A stretch of 64,000 bases of DNA from assembly GCF_034366625.1 (NCBI RefSeq), contig NZ_JAXMIH010000022.1, positions 1 through 64,000 on the forward strand. The letters run 5' to 3'. The notes beneath the pieces are model-generated. The model made no database searches. It was not told the origin of the DNA and worked only from the letters and a program-made list of their open reading frames with translations. Within the stretch, counting starts at the first letter, position 1; every line of letters starts with the position of its first letter. The stretch comes from Prosthecobacter sp. (GTDB taxonomy: Bacteria; Verrucomicrobiota; Verrucomicrobiia; Verrucomicrobiales; Verrucomicrobiaceae). The position numbers and the translations under genes are program-made. Below are positions 47,195-54,957 of this stretch, piece by piece.

Positions 47195-47515
47195 CTAGTA
47201 GTAGCGGTAGTTGCCGTACTTGTCGTAGTAGCCCTGCTGCTGCTGGGGATGCCAGCGACCGTTGCGGTCATAATATCCCTGCTGTCCCTGGGCGTTACGC
47301 TGGTCCTTGGAGTTGCCAATGGCGTTGCCGCCGAGAGCACCGAGGCCGGCACCGATCGCCGCCCCTTCGAGGCCGCGCCCACTTTGATTGCCAATGATGC
47401 CGCCGACTGCGGCACCGCCGAGCGCGCCGATCACAGAGCCGGTCTGTGCGTTAGGTCCAGTGGCGCAGGAAACCAAGGACACGGCGGAGAGGAGTGTGAG
47501 GATGGTCTTTTTCAT
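47195..47515 (-). CDS. Glycine-zipper lipoprotein (106 aa)
   Basis: The signal peptide ends in the lipobox LVSC, so Cys17 should be lipidated. Residues 25-68 form a glycine zipper (SVIGALGGAAVGGIIGNQSG and GAAIGAGLGALGGNAIG), as in YMGG/OmpA-like and SlyB-type envelope lipoproteins. The tail has a repeated GYYD(R/K)(N/Y)G motif rich in Gln and Tyr. It is a tandem paralogue of the gene 39 bp upstream (47555-47791). The role is probably outer-membrane stability or stress, by analogy. Confidence 0.85.
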   Translation of the reverse strand: MKKTILTLLSAVSLVSCATGPNAQTGSVIGALGGAAVGGIIGNQSGRGLEGAAIGAGLGALGGNAIGNSKDQRNAQGQQGYYDRNGRWHPQQQQGYYDKYGNYRYY

Positions 47516-47554
47516 AATGTCTGATGGATTGATGGGTTGATGAGAGTGGTGGGA

Positions 47555-47791
47555 TCAATAGTAACGACGCTGGCGATCTTTGGAATTGCCGATGGCCGCG
47601 CCACCGGCCGCACCGACGGCACCGCCGATCAGGGCACCTTCGAGTCCGCGGCCGCTTTGGCTGCCAATGATGCCGCCGACGGCTGCGCCACCGAGACCGC
47701 CGATGACGGCGCCCTTTTGAGTGGATGGGCCCATGTTTTCACAGGAGGACAATGTGACGGCGGTGAGAATGGAGATGAGGATGTGTTTCAT
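47555..47791 (-). CDS. Glycine-zipper lipoprotein, paralogue (78 aa)
   Basis: The same plan as its downstream neighbour: lipobox LSSC, then KGAVIGGLGGAAVGGIIGSQ and SGRGLEGALIGGAVGAAGG, closing with NSKDRQRRYY. It lacks the Tyr/Gln-rich tail of the longer copy. The core GGAAVGGIIG(N/S)QSGRGLEGA is shared almost residue for residue, so this is a recent tandem duplication. Both are probably on one transcript that ends at the terminator at 47138-47175. Confidence 0.85.
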   Translation of the reverse strand: MKHILISILTAVTLSSCENMGPSTQKGAVIGGLGGAAVGGIIGSQSGRGLEGALIGGAVGAAGGAAIGNSKDRQRRYY

Positions 47792-47973
47792 AAGATCAAG
47801 CGGATTGCTTTGTCGTAGAATACGACCGGTTTGTTCACAAAGGAAAGAAAAAACATGAGGCCTCTCCTGGGCTTGGCTGGCTAATGCGTGTCATTCCTGT
47901 GGTGGGTTTCTTTATTTGACGCGCATTCTGCCAGCGGTTACAAACCCTGCCGCCCTCCGACTCCAAATTTATT

Positions 47974-48585
47974 ATGCAAGTGCGTTTCTTTCTTCGCTGC
48001 TTCTTCGCCGTCTCTTTCCTGTGCCTCACCACTTTTTCCGTCCAAGCGGAGCAGTTGTCGCTCGACCACCCCTGTGCTGCCTTGGTGAAAAAATATCTCA
48101 CTGCCGTCGTGCAGCAGGACTGGAAGATCGCGTCCCAGATGCTCGTGCCCACTTCGCTGGAGCGTCGGCAGCGCGAGACCGTGCAGATCATCAAATCGGC
48201 CCCCACCATGACCGATGAGGAGACGATGCTCGCCGGCTACAATGTCAAAGGCGTGGGTGAGCTGGAGAAGATGACGCCGCAGGAGTTTTACCAGGTGGAC
48301 CGCGAAGCCTGGCATAAAAAGCTCAAGCTCACGCCCGAAGCCACGAAGCGGAAACAGGAGACGCTCAAAGTCGTCGTTCTCGGTCTCGTTGAAGAAAAGG
48401 ACAAGGGCTACGTCCACGCCACCGTGCGCACCTCGCAGGAGACGCTCACCGACAAGATTGAAGAGCTGTTTCTCATCTCCTTCGTTCCAGACCCCGCCAA
48501 TCCGAAGGGCTACCTCATTTCTCCCGAGATGAAGGACCGCCCCGTCATCACACCGCTGGATGGTTCCGCCCCGAAGGCGAAATAA
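47974..48585 (+). CDS. Secreted conserved hypothetical protein (203 aa)
   Basis: The N-terminal signal peptide (FFLRCFFAVSFLCLTTFSVQAE) predicts export. The mature part is charged and mixed alpha/beta (DHPCAALVKKYLTAVVQQDW, LAGYNVKGVGELEKM, HATVRTSQETLTDKI). A fold like the NTF2/DUF4878 lumazine-binding group is conceivable from the opening K..L.A...QDW phrase, but I do not recognise the family firmly. It converges with menE, whose stop is 3 bp away. Confidence 0.7.
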   Translation: MQVRFFLRCFFAVSFLCLTTFSVQAEQLSLDHPCAALVKKYLTAVVQQDWKIASQMLVPTSLERRQRETVQIIKSAPTMTDEETMLAGYNVKGVGELEKMTPQEFYQVDREAWHKKLKLTPEATKRKQETLKVVVLGLVEEKDKGYVHATVRTSQETLTDKIEELFLISFVPDPANPKGYLISPEMKDRPVITPLDGSAPKAK

Positions 48586-48587
48586 GC

Positions 48588-49715
48588 TCAAAGCTGACGC
48601 CGCAGTTCCTCCAGCAGCGGTTTGCCCAGATCACTGCGGGGAATCAAATCCACCCGGCGCACATCCTCCACACGCTCAAACGGCCTCAACGTCTCGTTGA
48701 GGCCTTTTTGCAGCCGTCCGGCGTCGCTTCCGCTCATGCCGCTCACCACAAGCACCAGCCGTGCCTCCTTGCGCGCATCTGGCACGTCACAGACCGCTGC
48801 ATCGTCCGCGTGCAGCCCCATTTCGAGCCGCAGCACCTCGACCCGCTCCTGAATCGGCCCCAGGGCCACCAACTCGCCCAAAATCTTCACCGTGTTCGTC
48901 TCACGGTCCACAAAGCGCAAAAATTGCCGCGCGTCGTCCTGCCACAAATGCACGCGATCCCGCGTGCGCAGGCCGGTTTCCGCTGAAATTGGCTCCCAGC
49001 ACCATTGTTCAGCCTCCAGCACCGCATAGCCCTTCGCCAGCGCCTCGCCGCGCACCGTAAGCACGCCTGCATCATCCGTGCTCAATTCCCAAATCGGCAG
49101 CACCTCCATTTCGCCGTCTTCCGTCGTCTGCGACGCCACCTGTGAGGCAGTTTCCGTCATCCCATACGTCCGGCGTACCGGCCAGCCGAGTTTCAACGCC
49201 GCCAGTTCCACGTCACGGCTCATTGCCCCGCCACCAACCATCACCACGCGTATCGACTCCGGCGCGCTCAACTTCGCCGCCACCAGATCAAACACCTGCG
49301 TTGGCACCAGTGAAGCCAAAGTCGCTTCCACCTCCTTGCATCGCCGTGCAAACTCAGCCGCATCCCATTTCCCCTCCAGCTTCGTCACCCGGCTCCCGCT
49401 CACAAACGAGCGTGCCAGCACGCCAAAGCCGCCCACATGATGAATGGGCAGTGCCAGCAACCAGTGATCACGCTCCGTGATGTCAAAATGCGCACTTACC
49501 GCCCGGGCAGAGATGAGCATTGACTCCTTCGTCAGTCCCACCCACTTGCGTATGCCCTCCGAGCCGCTTGTTTGGAAGAAGCACCAGTCTTTTGCCTGCA
49601 ACTGGTGAGATGCGAAGTCTGCCAGCGTGCTGCCCTCCTCGCAGTCCTCTGGTTGAGCGACCCACACGCCTCCATCACTCCAAAACTCCGGTTTGAGAAT
49701 CAAAGACGTCTCCAT
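48588..49715 (-). CDS. menE: o-Succinylbenzoate-CoA ligase (MenE), AMP-forming
   Basis: This 375-residue adenylate-forming enzyme has the P-loop FFQTSGSEGIRKWV, ALPIHHVGGFGVL, the YGMTETASQVA core, and a C-terminal lid with VDRETNTVKILGELV. It is shorter than E. coli MenE (451), as are many MenE of this group. It activates o-succinylbenzoate for menaquinone. The gene overlaps menC by 16 bp on the same strand, which makes the function call firm. The C-terminal domain is degenerate in places (DLIPRSDLGKPLLEELR carries the catalytic Lys position). Confidence 0.88.
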   Translation of the reverse strand: METSLILKPEFWSDGGVWVAQPEDCEEGSTLADFASHQLQAKDWCFFQTSGSEGIRKWVGLTKESMLISARAVSAHFDITERDHWLLALPIHHVGGFGVLARSFVSGSRVTKLEGKWDAAEFARRCKEVEATLASLVPTQVFDLVAAKLSAPESIRVVMVGGGAMSRDVELAALKLGWPVRRTYGMTETASQVASQTTEDGEMEVLPIWELSTDDAGVLTVRGEALAKGYAVLEAEQWCWEPISAETGLRTRDRVHLWQDDARQFLRFVDRETNTVKILGELVALGPIQERVEVLRLEMGLHADDAAVCDVPDARKEARLVLVVSGMSGSDAGRLQKGLNETLRPFERVEDVRRVDLIPRSDLGKPLLEELRRQL

Positions 49716-50662
49716 GGCAGGCCCTCCAGGACTTCGCCAAATCCCAAGCCGCCGCCACTGCGGTCCGCCTCCAAAAAGCCACCGTTTGAACGCACCCGCT
49801 CAAAGAACTCGTCCTTCTCGAACAAATGCTCCGTGCAGAGCCCGCAAAAATCCACCGCCTGGCCCTCGGACAGCGCCACCGCCGCCTCGTAGGCCGCAAA
49901 CATCTGCCCCAGCGCATGATCCATGGCCGAAGTCAGCACCAGCGGCCTTTCGGGATGCGCTTGCGCCACCACACGCCAGTCACGCCGCGCCGGCTTCACC
50001 ACCACCGCATCAAAGCCATGCGTTCCGTTCTTCCAGCCCTTGTCGAGCGCCAGTTTCACACCCCAGCGTTGTCGCACGGCCTCCCAGGTCTCCGCATCAT
50101 ACGGAAACGGATCCTCCACGAAATCCAAGGCGCGATACACTCGCAGCGGCATGAACTCGATGAACTTCTCGAAGGTCAGCCGATCCAGCACGCCGTTGAA
50201 ATCCACTCGCAGTCGAACACCCTGCGCCTCTAACCGCTTCGCACAGCCTTCCAGGAAGCGAATCGTCTCGCCATAATTGGCAAAGCCCTTCGCCTTGATC
50301 GCCGGCCAGCCTTCCGCCATCACGCGCTCCATCTGCGGCTCCGTGTCCGTGGCAAAACTCCAGGAGTAATGGCTGCGCGGAATTTCCAATCCTTCAAACA
50401 AGCTCACACGCGCACGTCGCGCCGCTCCGTCGATCTCCGCGCAGCGCAGCGCCATCGCTGTCACCGGTGTTGTCACACCTTCCGCCAGCAGTCGAAGCTG
50501 CTCCTCCACCGGCACGTCACCAAACTCCGGCCACGGATGCACGCAGCCGAATCCGTCATTCACCCGGATCAATGCCCCCGCAAACACCCGCCGCTGCGAT
50601 GCCGCATTCAGTGCCACGCCGCTGCGCAGCAGGTATTCGTGAACGTAAATTGGCGATTCCAT
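49700..50662 (-). CDS. menC: o-Succinylbenzoate synthase
   Basis: The ATG at 50662 (MESPIYVHEYLLRSG) has GGGAG 8 bp upstream, which decides it over an in-frame ATG at 50680. The 320-residue enolase-superfamily enzyme shows IKAKGF (KxK catalytic Lys), VDFNG, FVEDPFP, LALDKGW and VVKPA, the ordered metal ligands and second Lys of MenC. It dehydrates SHCHC to o-succinylbenzoate. It overlaps menE and is 156 bp downstream of menA. menB, menD, menF and menH are not in the window. Confidence 0.88.
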   Translation of the reverse strand: MESPIYVHEYLLRSGVALNAASQRRVFAGALIRVNDGFGCVHPWPEFGDVPVEEQLRLLAEGVTTPVTAMALRCAEIDGAARRARVSLFEGLEIPRSHYSWSFATDTEPQMERVMAEGWPAIKAKGFANYGETIRFLEGCAKRLEAQGVRLRVDFNGVLDRLTFEKFIEFMPLRVYRALDFVEDPFPYDAETWEAVRQRWGVKLALDKGWKNGTHGFDAVVVKPARRDWRVVAQAHPERPLVLTSAMDHALGQMFAAYEAAVALSEGQAVDFCGLCTEHLFEKDEFFERVRSNGGFLEADRSGGGLGFGEVLEGLPWRRL

Positions 50663-50733
50663 CTTCGATACTCCCATCATCTCGCAACTCGTTCAACGAC
50701 TCACTACATGCTGCAATCCACCTCTTCCTCCTA

Positions 50734-50795
50734 CTCCTCCTCTTACTCCCTTCCAAATGTCCCACCGCCTGCGCTTCAGGGAGTAGGTGGAGGAG
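50734..50795. repeat. Pyrimidine/purine-rich imperfect hairpin between menA and menC
   Basis: CTCCTCC-TCTTACTCCC (50734-50750) pairs with a GGGAGTAGGTGGAGGAG arm (50779-50795), with two mismatches across a 28-bp loop. It lies between menA and menC on their common strand and could attenuate read-through. There is no T-run, so it is not called a terminator. Confidence 0.45.
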
Positions 50796-50818
50796 TAAGA
50801 TTAGGAGAAAGATGCCGC

Positions 50819-51715
50819 TTACGGCATCACATCCTTTGCTTTCACGATGCCCCAGCAGAGCAGCGCTGCAAACGCGAGCAATTGCATGCCGCTCAGCGCC
50901 AGCAGCCGGTTGTGGCCCGGGTTTGGCGGTTCTGCGATCGCACGCCAGGCCACATACAAACCAATCGGCAGTGTCGCCAGCGGCAGCGTGAAGGCACGCT
51001 CCCAGCCCTGTGTGAACCAGAAAATCCCCGCCGTATGCGCCGCGACGATCAGCAGCACGATCTCCGCCCTCGCAAATCCCACACCCAGCCGCACCGCCAG
51101 CGTTTTTTTGTTCGTCTGCCGGTCCTCATTCACATCGCGTAGGTTGTTGATGGCGATCAAGACGGTGCTCAGGCAGCCAATTTGAAAGCCTGCGACCACG
51201 GCTGCTTCATACCATTCGCCCGTCTGCACGAAGGCCGTGCCCGTCACCGCCACGAAGCCGAAAAACAGGATCACAAACAGCTCTCCCAGCCCGCGATACG
51301 CCAGCGGTACCGGTCCGCCCGTGTAACCAAAGCAAAAATACAACGATGGAATGCCGATGATCAGAATCGGCCAGCCGCGTGCTTCAAACAGCGGCACGGC
51401 CAGCAGCGTCGCCACCATCAGCATCAGCCACGCCGCGATTTTCACCGTGCCTGCATCCGCACGTCCCGCCGCCGTGATGCGTCTCGGGCCGATTCGCGCC
51501 TGCGTGTCGGCTCCTTTGATCGAATCCAGCGCGTCATTGAAAAAGTTCGTCGCGATCTGCAGTGCCCCGCAACTCCCCAGCGTGCAAGCCGCCAGCCACC
51601 AATCCAGCTTTCCGCCAATCTTCTCAGCCAGCGCACAACCGACGGCGACGGGCGCGATGGCCGCCCCGAGCGTTTTCGGGCGTGCGGCGGCGATCCAGTC
51701 GAAGAGTGAGGCCAT
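50819..51715 (-). CDS. menA: 1,4-Dihydroxy-2-naphthoate polyprenyltransferase
   Basis: I start at the ATG at 51715 (MASLFDWIAAARPKTLGAAI); the 24 upstream codons are not family-like. The 298-residue UbiA-superfamily protein has about eight membrane helices and both metal motifs, NFFNDALDSIKGAD and NNLRDVNEDR. It attaches the polyprenyl tail in menaquinone synthesis. It precedes menC and menE on the same strand, so three steps of the classical menaquinone route are grouped here. Confidence 0.93.
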   Translation of the reverse strand: MASLFDWIAAARPKTLGAAIAPVAVGCALAEKIGGKLDWWLAACTLGSCGALQIATNFFNDALDSIKGADTQARIGPRRITAAGRADAGTVKIAAWLMLMVATLLAVPLFEARGWPILIIGIPSLYFCFGYTGGPVPLAYRGLGELFVILFFGFVAVTGTAFVQTGEWYEAAVVAGFQIGCLSTVLIAINNLRDVNEDRQTNKKTLAVRLGVGFARAEIVLLIVAAHTAGIFWFTQGWERAFTLPLATLPIGLYVAWRAIAEPPNPGHNRLLALSGMQLLAFAALLCWGIVKAKDVMP

Positions 51716-51819
51716 GTGGGAAATGTAGAGCCGAGTGAAACGAGACAGACTGCCAAAGGCAGCCCGAAGGGAAGCGAAGCGCATCAATGACGAATGCTCG
51801 CGCTATCGCAATTCATTCG

Positions 51820-54800
51820 TCATTTGGGCATCTCCACCTGCCCCTCGCCCATGAGGTAGGCGATCAGGTTCATCACGTTCTCCTCCCCGAGAGCTGCCAA
51901 CAGGCCTTCCGGCATCAGGCTCTGCGTTAGTTGCTCCTGTTTCACGATTTGCGTCCGCTCAATCGTGAGCCGTTCCACAGGAGTCTGCACCGTCAGCGTG
52001 CGTTCCGTCTGCTCGGGAATCACACCGGTGATCGTGCGGCCATCCTTGAGCTGGAAGACGCTCACGCGGAAATCGGCGGGGACGACGGCATTCGGATCCA
52101 GGATGTTCTCCAGCAGATACTTCAGGTTCCGGCGATCACTTCCCGTCAATTCCGGCGCGATGGCTCCGCCCTGGCCATACATCTTGTGACAAGCGCTGCA
52201 CGCCGCCATGAAGATCATGCGGCCCTTCGATTTGTCTGCCTTCGTGAGCGCTTCTGGCTTCAACACGCCTTCCCATTTCGCAAACTCGGCTTTCTTCGCC
52301 TCCGGCGTCTCACGAATCTCGCCCCAGGCTTCCGTCAGCAGCTTGGTGACCGATTCATCACCCAGATTGCGAATCTGCCGTGCTTGGAAGGGCGTGATCG
52401 CCGCCGCAGGCACCTTCTTGGCTTTCACCGCTTCGAGCAGCTCTTTCGCATAGCTCGCACGCGAGGTCAGCGTGGCCACGGTGGCGGCCTGCTGTTCCTC
52501 GCTGCGCACCGGCCACGAGCCGAGGAGCTGTTTCGGGATGCTCGGGTCATCGTAAGCTGCCAAAGCACCGCGTGCCGCCGTGGCGAGCACCTTGTCATTC
52601 ACCTGTGCGCGAATGACCGCGAGCAACTCTGGCTTCGCGCTGCGCGTGAGACTCTTGAAGGCATTGAGACGAGCGTTGGCATCTCCATCCGCATTTTTGA
52701 CGATGGCAATGAGTTCATCTGCCGCGCGTCCGCTGCCGAAGACGACGGACAGGTTTTGTATTGTAGTCCCGGCTTTAGCCGGCTCAGAACCGCCTGAAGG
52801 CGGAACTACAGTGCGAAGAAACTCATCCCAGCCCTTCGGCTTCTTCGCGCTGCTAAACCCATCCAAGCCTGCCGCCATACCCGCAAGCACATCGTCGCGC
52901 AGATCAGATTGCTTCGCCATTAACGCCACGAGCGCATCCACCGCCTCGGGCTTGTCCTCGATCATCTCGGCGATGCGGCGGGCGACGAGGCGGCGCACGG
53001 TGGGGATTTTCGCCTCGCGGATGAGCTCCACGCCCTTCATCGGCTCCGCCGCCACCGCCGGCTCGATGCCATACCAGATCATGAGCGGCTGCTGGCGGTC
53101 ATTCGCGTCCTCCTCATGCTTCGCCAACGCCGTCGCGATAGGCCAGCGGGCGTCGAGCGGGAGACGCTGGAGCGCGGAGGCGAGGTGAAGGCGGACGAGG
53201 CCGGATTTATCAGTATTTGCTGCCTCTTGGTAGAGATTCAGTGTCTTGTGACGAAGTTCTTCATAAACTTCGCCTTCCTCACCGTCAGTGTGCTTGCTGA
53301 GCGAGGTCAGCCACAAGGCTCGGAGTCCTTCATCTTTTTGAATTTGCTCGATTGGCAAAAACGAATCCAAATCATTCGAAGCAGGAATTCCTTGGCTCAT
53401 GCGCAAGCCGAGCAACGCAGTAGAAATGGCTTCCGATTTTTCCGCCTTCTCTGAGTTTAATTGCAGTAGGGCACCTGCGAAGTCGAAGAAGGTTTTGGCT
53501 TCACCATCTTTCTCATTGGTAATCTTCATGAACTTTTCATGAAGCGCGGCAGTGGCAAAGCGGCTCCACCAATTATTGGATGAGTTAATCAGCTTTACCA
53601 ACTCCTCATCCTTCATCGCCGCCACGTTGATCGGCTCCGCCTTCTTCGGCTCCCCATACACGATCTTATAAATCCGCCCGCTGCTGCGGTGGACGCCGTC
53701 GTTGTCGTGGCATTCGCCGCTGTCGCTCCAGTCGGAGACGAAGACGTTGCCGTCGGGGCCGGTGAGGAGATCGATGCCGCGGAACCATTTGTCCTTGGAC
53801 TGCATGAAGTCGGGCGCGTGCTTGCCGACGTAGCCGCAGCCCTGGCGCTCCAGCTTGTCCACGTTGATGCGGTTGCCGTGCAGGTTGCAGGTGAGGACGG
53901 CACCGTGGTATTCCTTCGGCCAGGTGCCGCCTTGATAAATGAGCATGCCGACGTGGGCGTGGCCGCCGCCGAGCGAGTGGGTCTTGCCGGTGACGCCGAG
54001 CTTGCGGATGTCGCTCCAGCTTTCCGCGCCGGTGTCCCAGTGGAAGTGGTCGGCCGTCTGCTCGATGACCTCATAGACATGCGGATTGAGATGCGTGCCG
54101 AACATGCGGCGGTAATACGCGCCAGGGATGACGTGCCAGAGATGGCCGATGACGGTGTTGATCATGAACAGCTCGCCCTCCGAGTTCCAATCATGGCCCC
54201 ACGAATTCGTGCCGCCATGCGCCACCACTTCGAAGACCTTCCGCGTCGGATGAAAGCGCCACATCGCGCAGTTCAGCTTCGTGCGCTTGTCCTGCGGCGT
54301 GCCGGGTGCGCCGACGCTCGATGTGTCGGTGATGCCGTGGCGACCGTAAAGCCAGCCGTCCGGCCCCCAGCGCAGGCCGTTGACGATGTTATGGCCGATG
54401 GTCTTCACGTTGAAGCCATCGAGCAGCACCTCCGGCTCGCCATCGGGCGCGTCGTCGCCGTTTTTATCCGCGATGAAGCTGAGCGTGCCGTTGTGCAGCA
54501 CCCACACGCCGCCGTAGCCGGTCTCCACGCTCGTGAGGTAGCTGCCGCCCTCCCAGAAGACCTTCCGGCCATCATGTTTGCCATCGCCGTCCTTGTCCTC
54601 AAGGATGATCACACGATCCCGCAGCTTCGTGTCCCAGCGCATGGGCGTCTCGGCAAAGGTGTAGTTCTCCGCCACCCACAGGCGGCCCTTCGCATCCCAC
54701 GCCATGCCGATCGGCTGCCGCACATCCGGCTCTGCGGCAAAGACCACGCACTTGAAGCCCTTCGGCAGCTCCATCGTCGCCGCAGCCTCCTCGGCGGACA

Positions 54801-54906
54801 TGGGAGCGCCTTTTTCGGTGTCATAAATCTTCGGGAAATCCTCCCCGAGGGCCGTCAGGGACGAAAAGGACAAGAATGACAGGAAGACGGCGTGGCGTAT
54901 GCTCAT
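51820..54906 (-). CDS. PVC-type haem-binding dehydrogenase with HEAT-like region and cytochrome c domain (1028 aa)
   Basis: The ATG at 54906 gives the signal peptide MSIRHAVFLSFLSFSSLTALG. Residues about 40-420 are the membrane-bound dehydrogenase/glucose-sorbosone-dehydrogenase-like propeller (PIGMAWDAKGRLWVAENYTF, DKDGDGKHDG, GLRWGPDGWLYGRHG, DLLTGPDGNVFVSDWSDSG). A helical HEAT-like region follows (about 450-870). The C-terminal cytochrome has haem site CSACH (Cys903, Cys906, His907). The family is typical of Planctomycetota and Verrucomicrobiota and is thought to oxidise sugars in the periplasm; the substrate is unknown. Residues 700-715 (VVPPSGGSEPAKAGTT) come from an inserted palindrome at 52762-52810. 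The start is 51 bp from the divergent protease fusion gene. Confidence 0.9.
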   Translation of the reverse strand: MSIRHAVFLSFLSFSSLTALGEDFPKIYDTEKGAPMSAEEAAATMELPKGFKCVVFAAEPDVRQPIGMAWDAKGRLWVAENYTFAETPMRWDTKLRDRVIILEDKDGDGKHDGRKVFWEGGSYLTSVETGYGGVWVLHNGTLSFIADKNGDDAPDGEPEVLLDGFNVKTIGHNIVNGLRWGPDGWLYGRHGITDTSSVGAPGTPQDKRTKLNCAMWRFHPTRKVFEVVAHGGTNSWGHDWNSEGELFMINTVIGHLWHVIPGAYYRRMFGTHLNPHVYEVIEQTADHFHWDTGAESWSDIRKLGVTGKTHSLGGGHAHVGMLIYQGGTWPKEYHGAVLTCNLHGNRINVDKLERQGCGYVGKHAPDFMQSKDKWFRGIDLLTGPDGNVFVSDWSDSGECHDNDGVHRSSGRIYKIVYGEPKKAEPINVAAMKDEELVKLINSSNNWWSRFATAALHEKFMKITNEKDGEAKTFFDFAGALLQLNSEKAEKSEAISTALLGLRMSQGIPASNDLDSFLPIEQIQKDEGLRALWLTSLSKHTDGEEGEVYEELRHKTLNLYQEAANTDKSGLVRLHLASALQRLPLDARWPIATALAKHEEDANDRQQPLMIWYGIEPAVAAEPMKGVELIREAKIPTVRRLVARRIAEMIEDKPEAVDALVALMAKQSDLRDDVLAGMAAGLDGFSSAKKPKGWDEFLRTVVPPSGGSEPAKAGTTIQNLSVVFGSGRAADELIAIVKNADGDANARLNAFKSLTRSAKPELLAVIRAQVNDKVLATAARGALAAYDDPSIPKQLLGSWPVRSEEQQAATVATLTSRASYAKELLEAVKAKKVPAAAITPFQARQIRNLGDESVTKLLTEAWGEIRETPEAKKAEFAKWEGVLKPEALTKADKSKGRMIFMAACSACHKMYGQGGAIAPELTGSDRRNLKYLLENILDPNAVVPADFRVSVFQLKDGRTITGVIPEQTERTLTVQTPVERLTIERTQIVKQEQLTQSLMPEGLLAALGEENVMNLIAYLMGEGQVEMPK
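52762..52810. repeat. 49-bp palindromic element inserted inside the cytochrome gene
   Basis: Outer arms TGTAGTCCCG and CGGAACTACA pair with one mismatch. Between them are two perfect hairpins, CCGGCT-TT-AGCCGG and CCGCCT-GA-AGGCGG. The whole forms a cruciform. It is read in frame on the reverse strand as VVPPSGGSEPAKAGTT within the HEAT-like region. The style fits mobile REP-like elements, and I recall this peptide string from other Verrucomicrobiota proteins, but copies cannot be searched for here. Confidence 0.75.
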
Positions 54907-54957
54907 AAAGTGGACTTTCCCAAACGCCCGTCTCTCGCGCAATCTTCATTTCATCCC

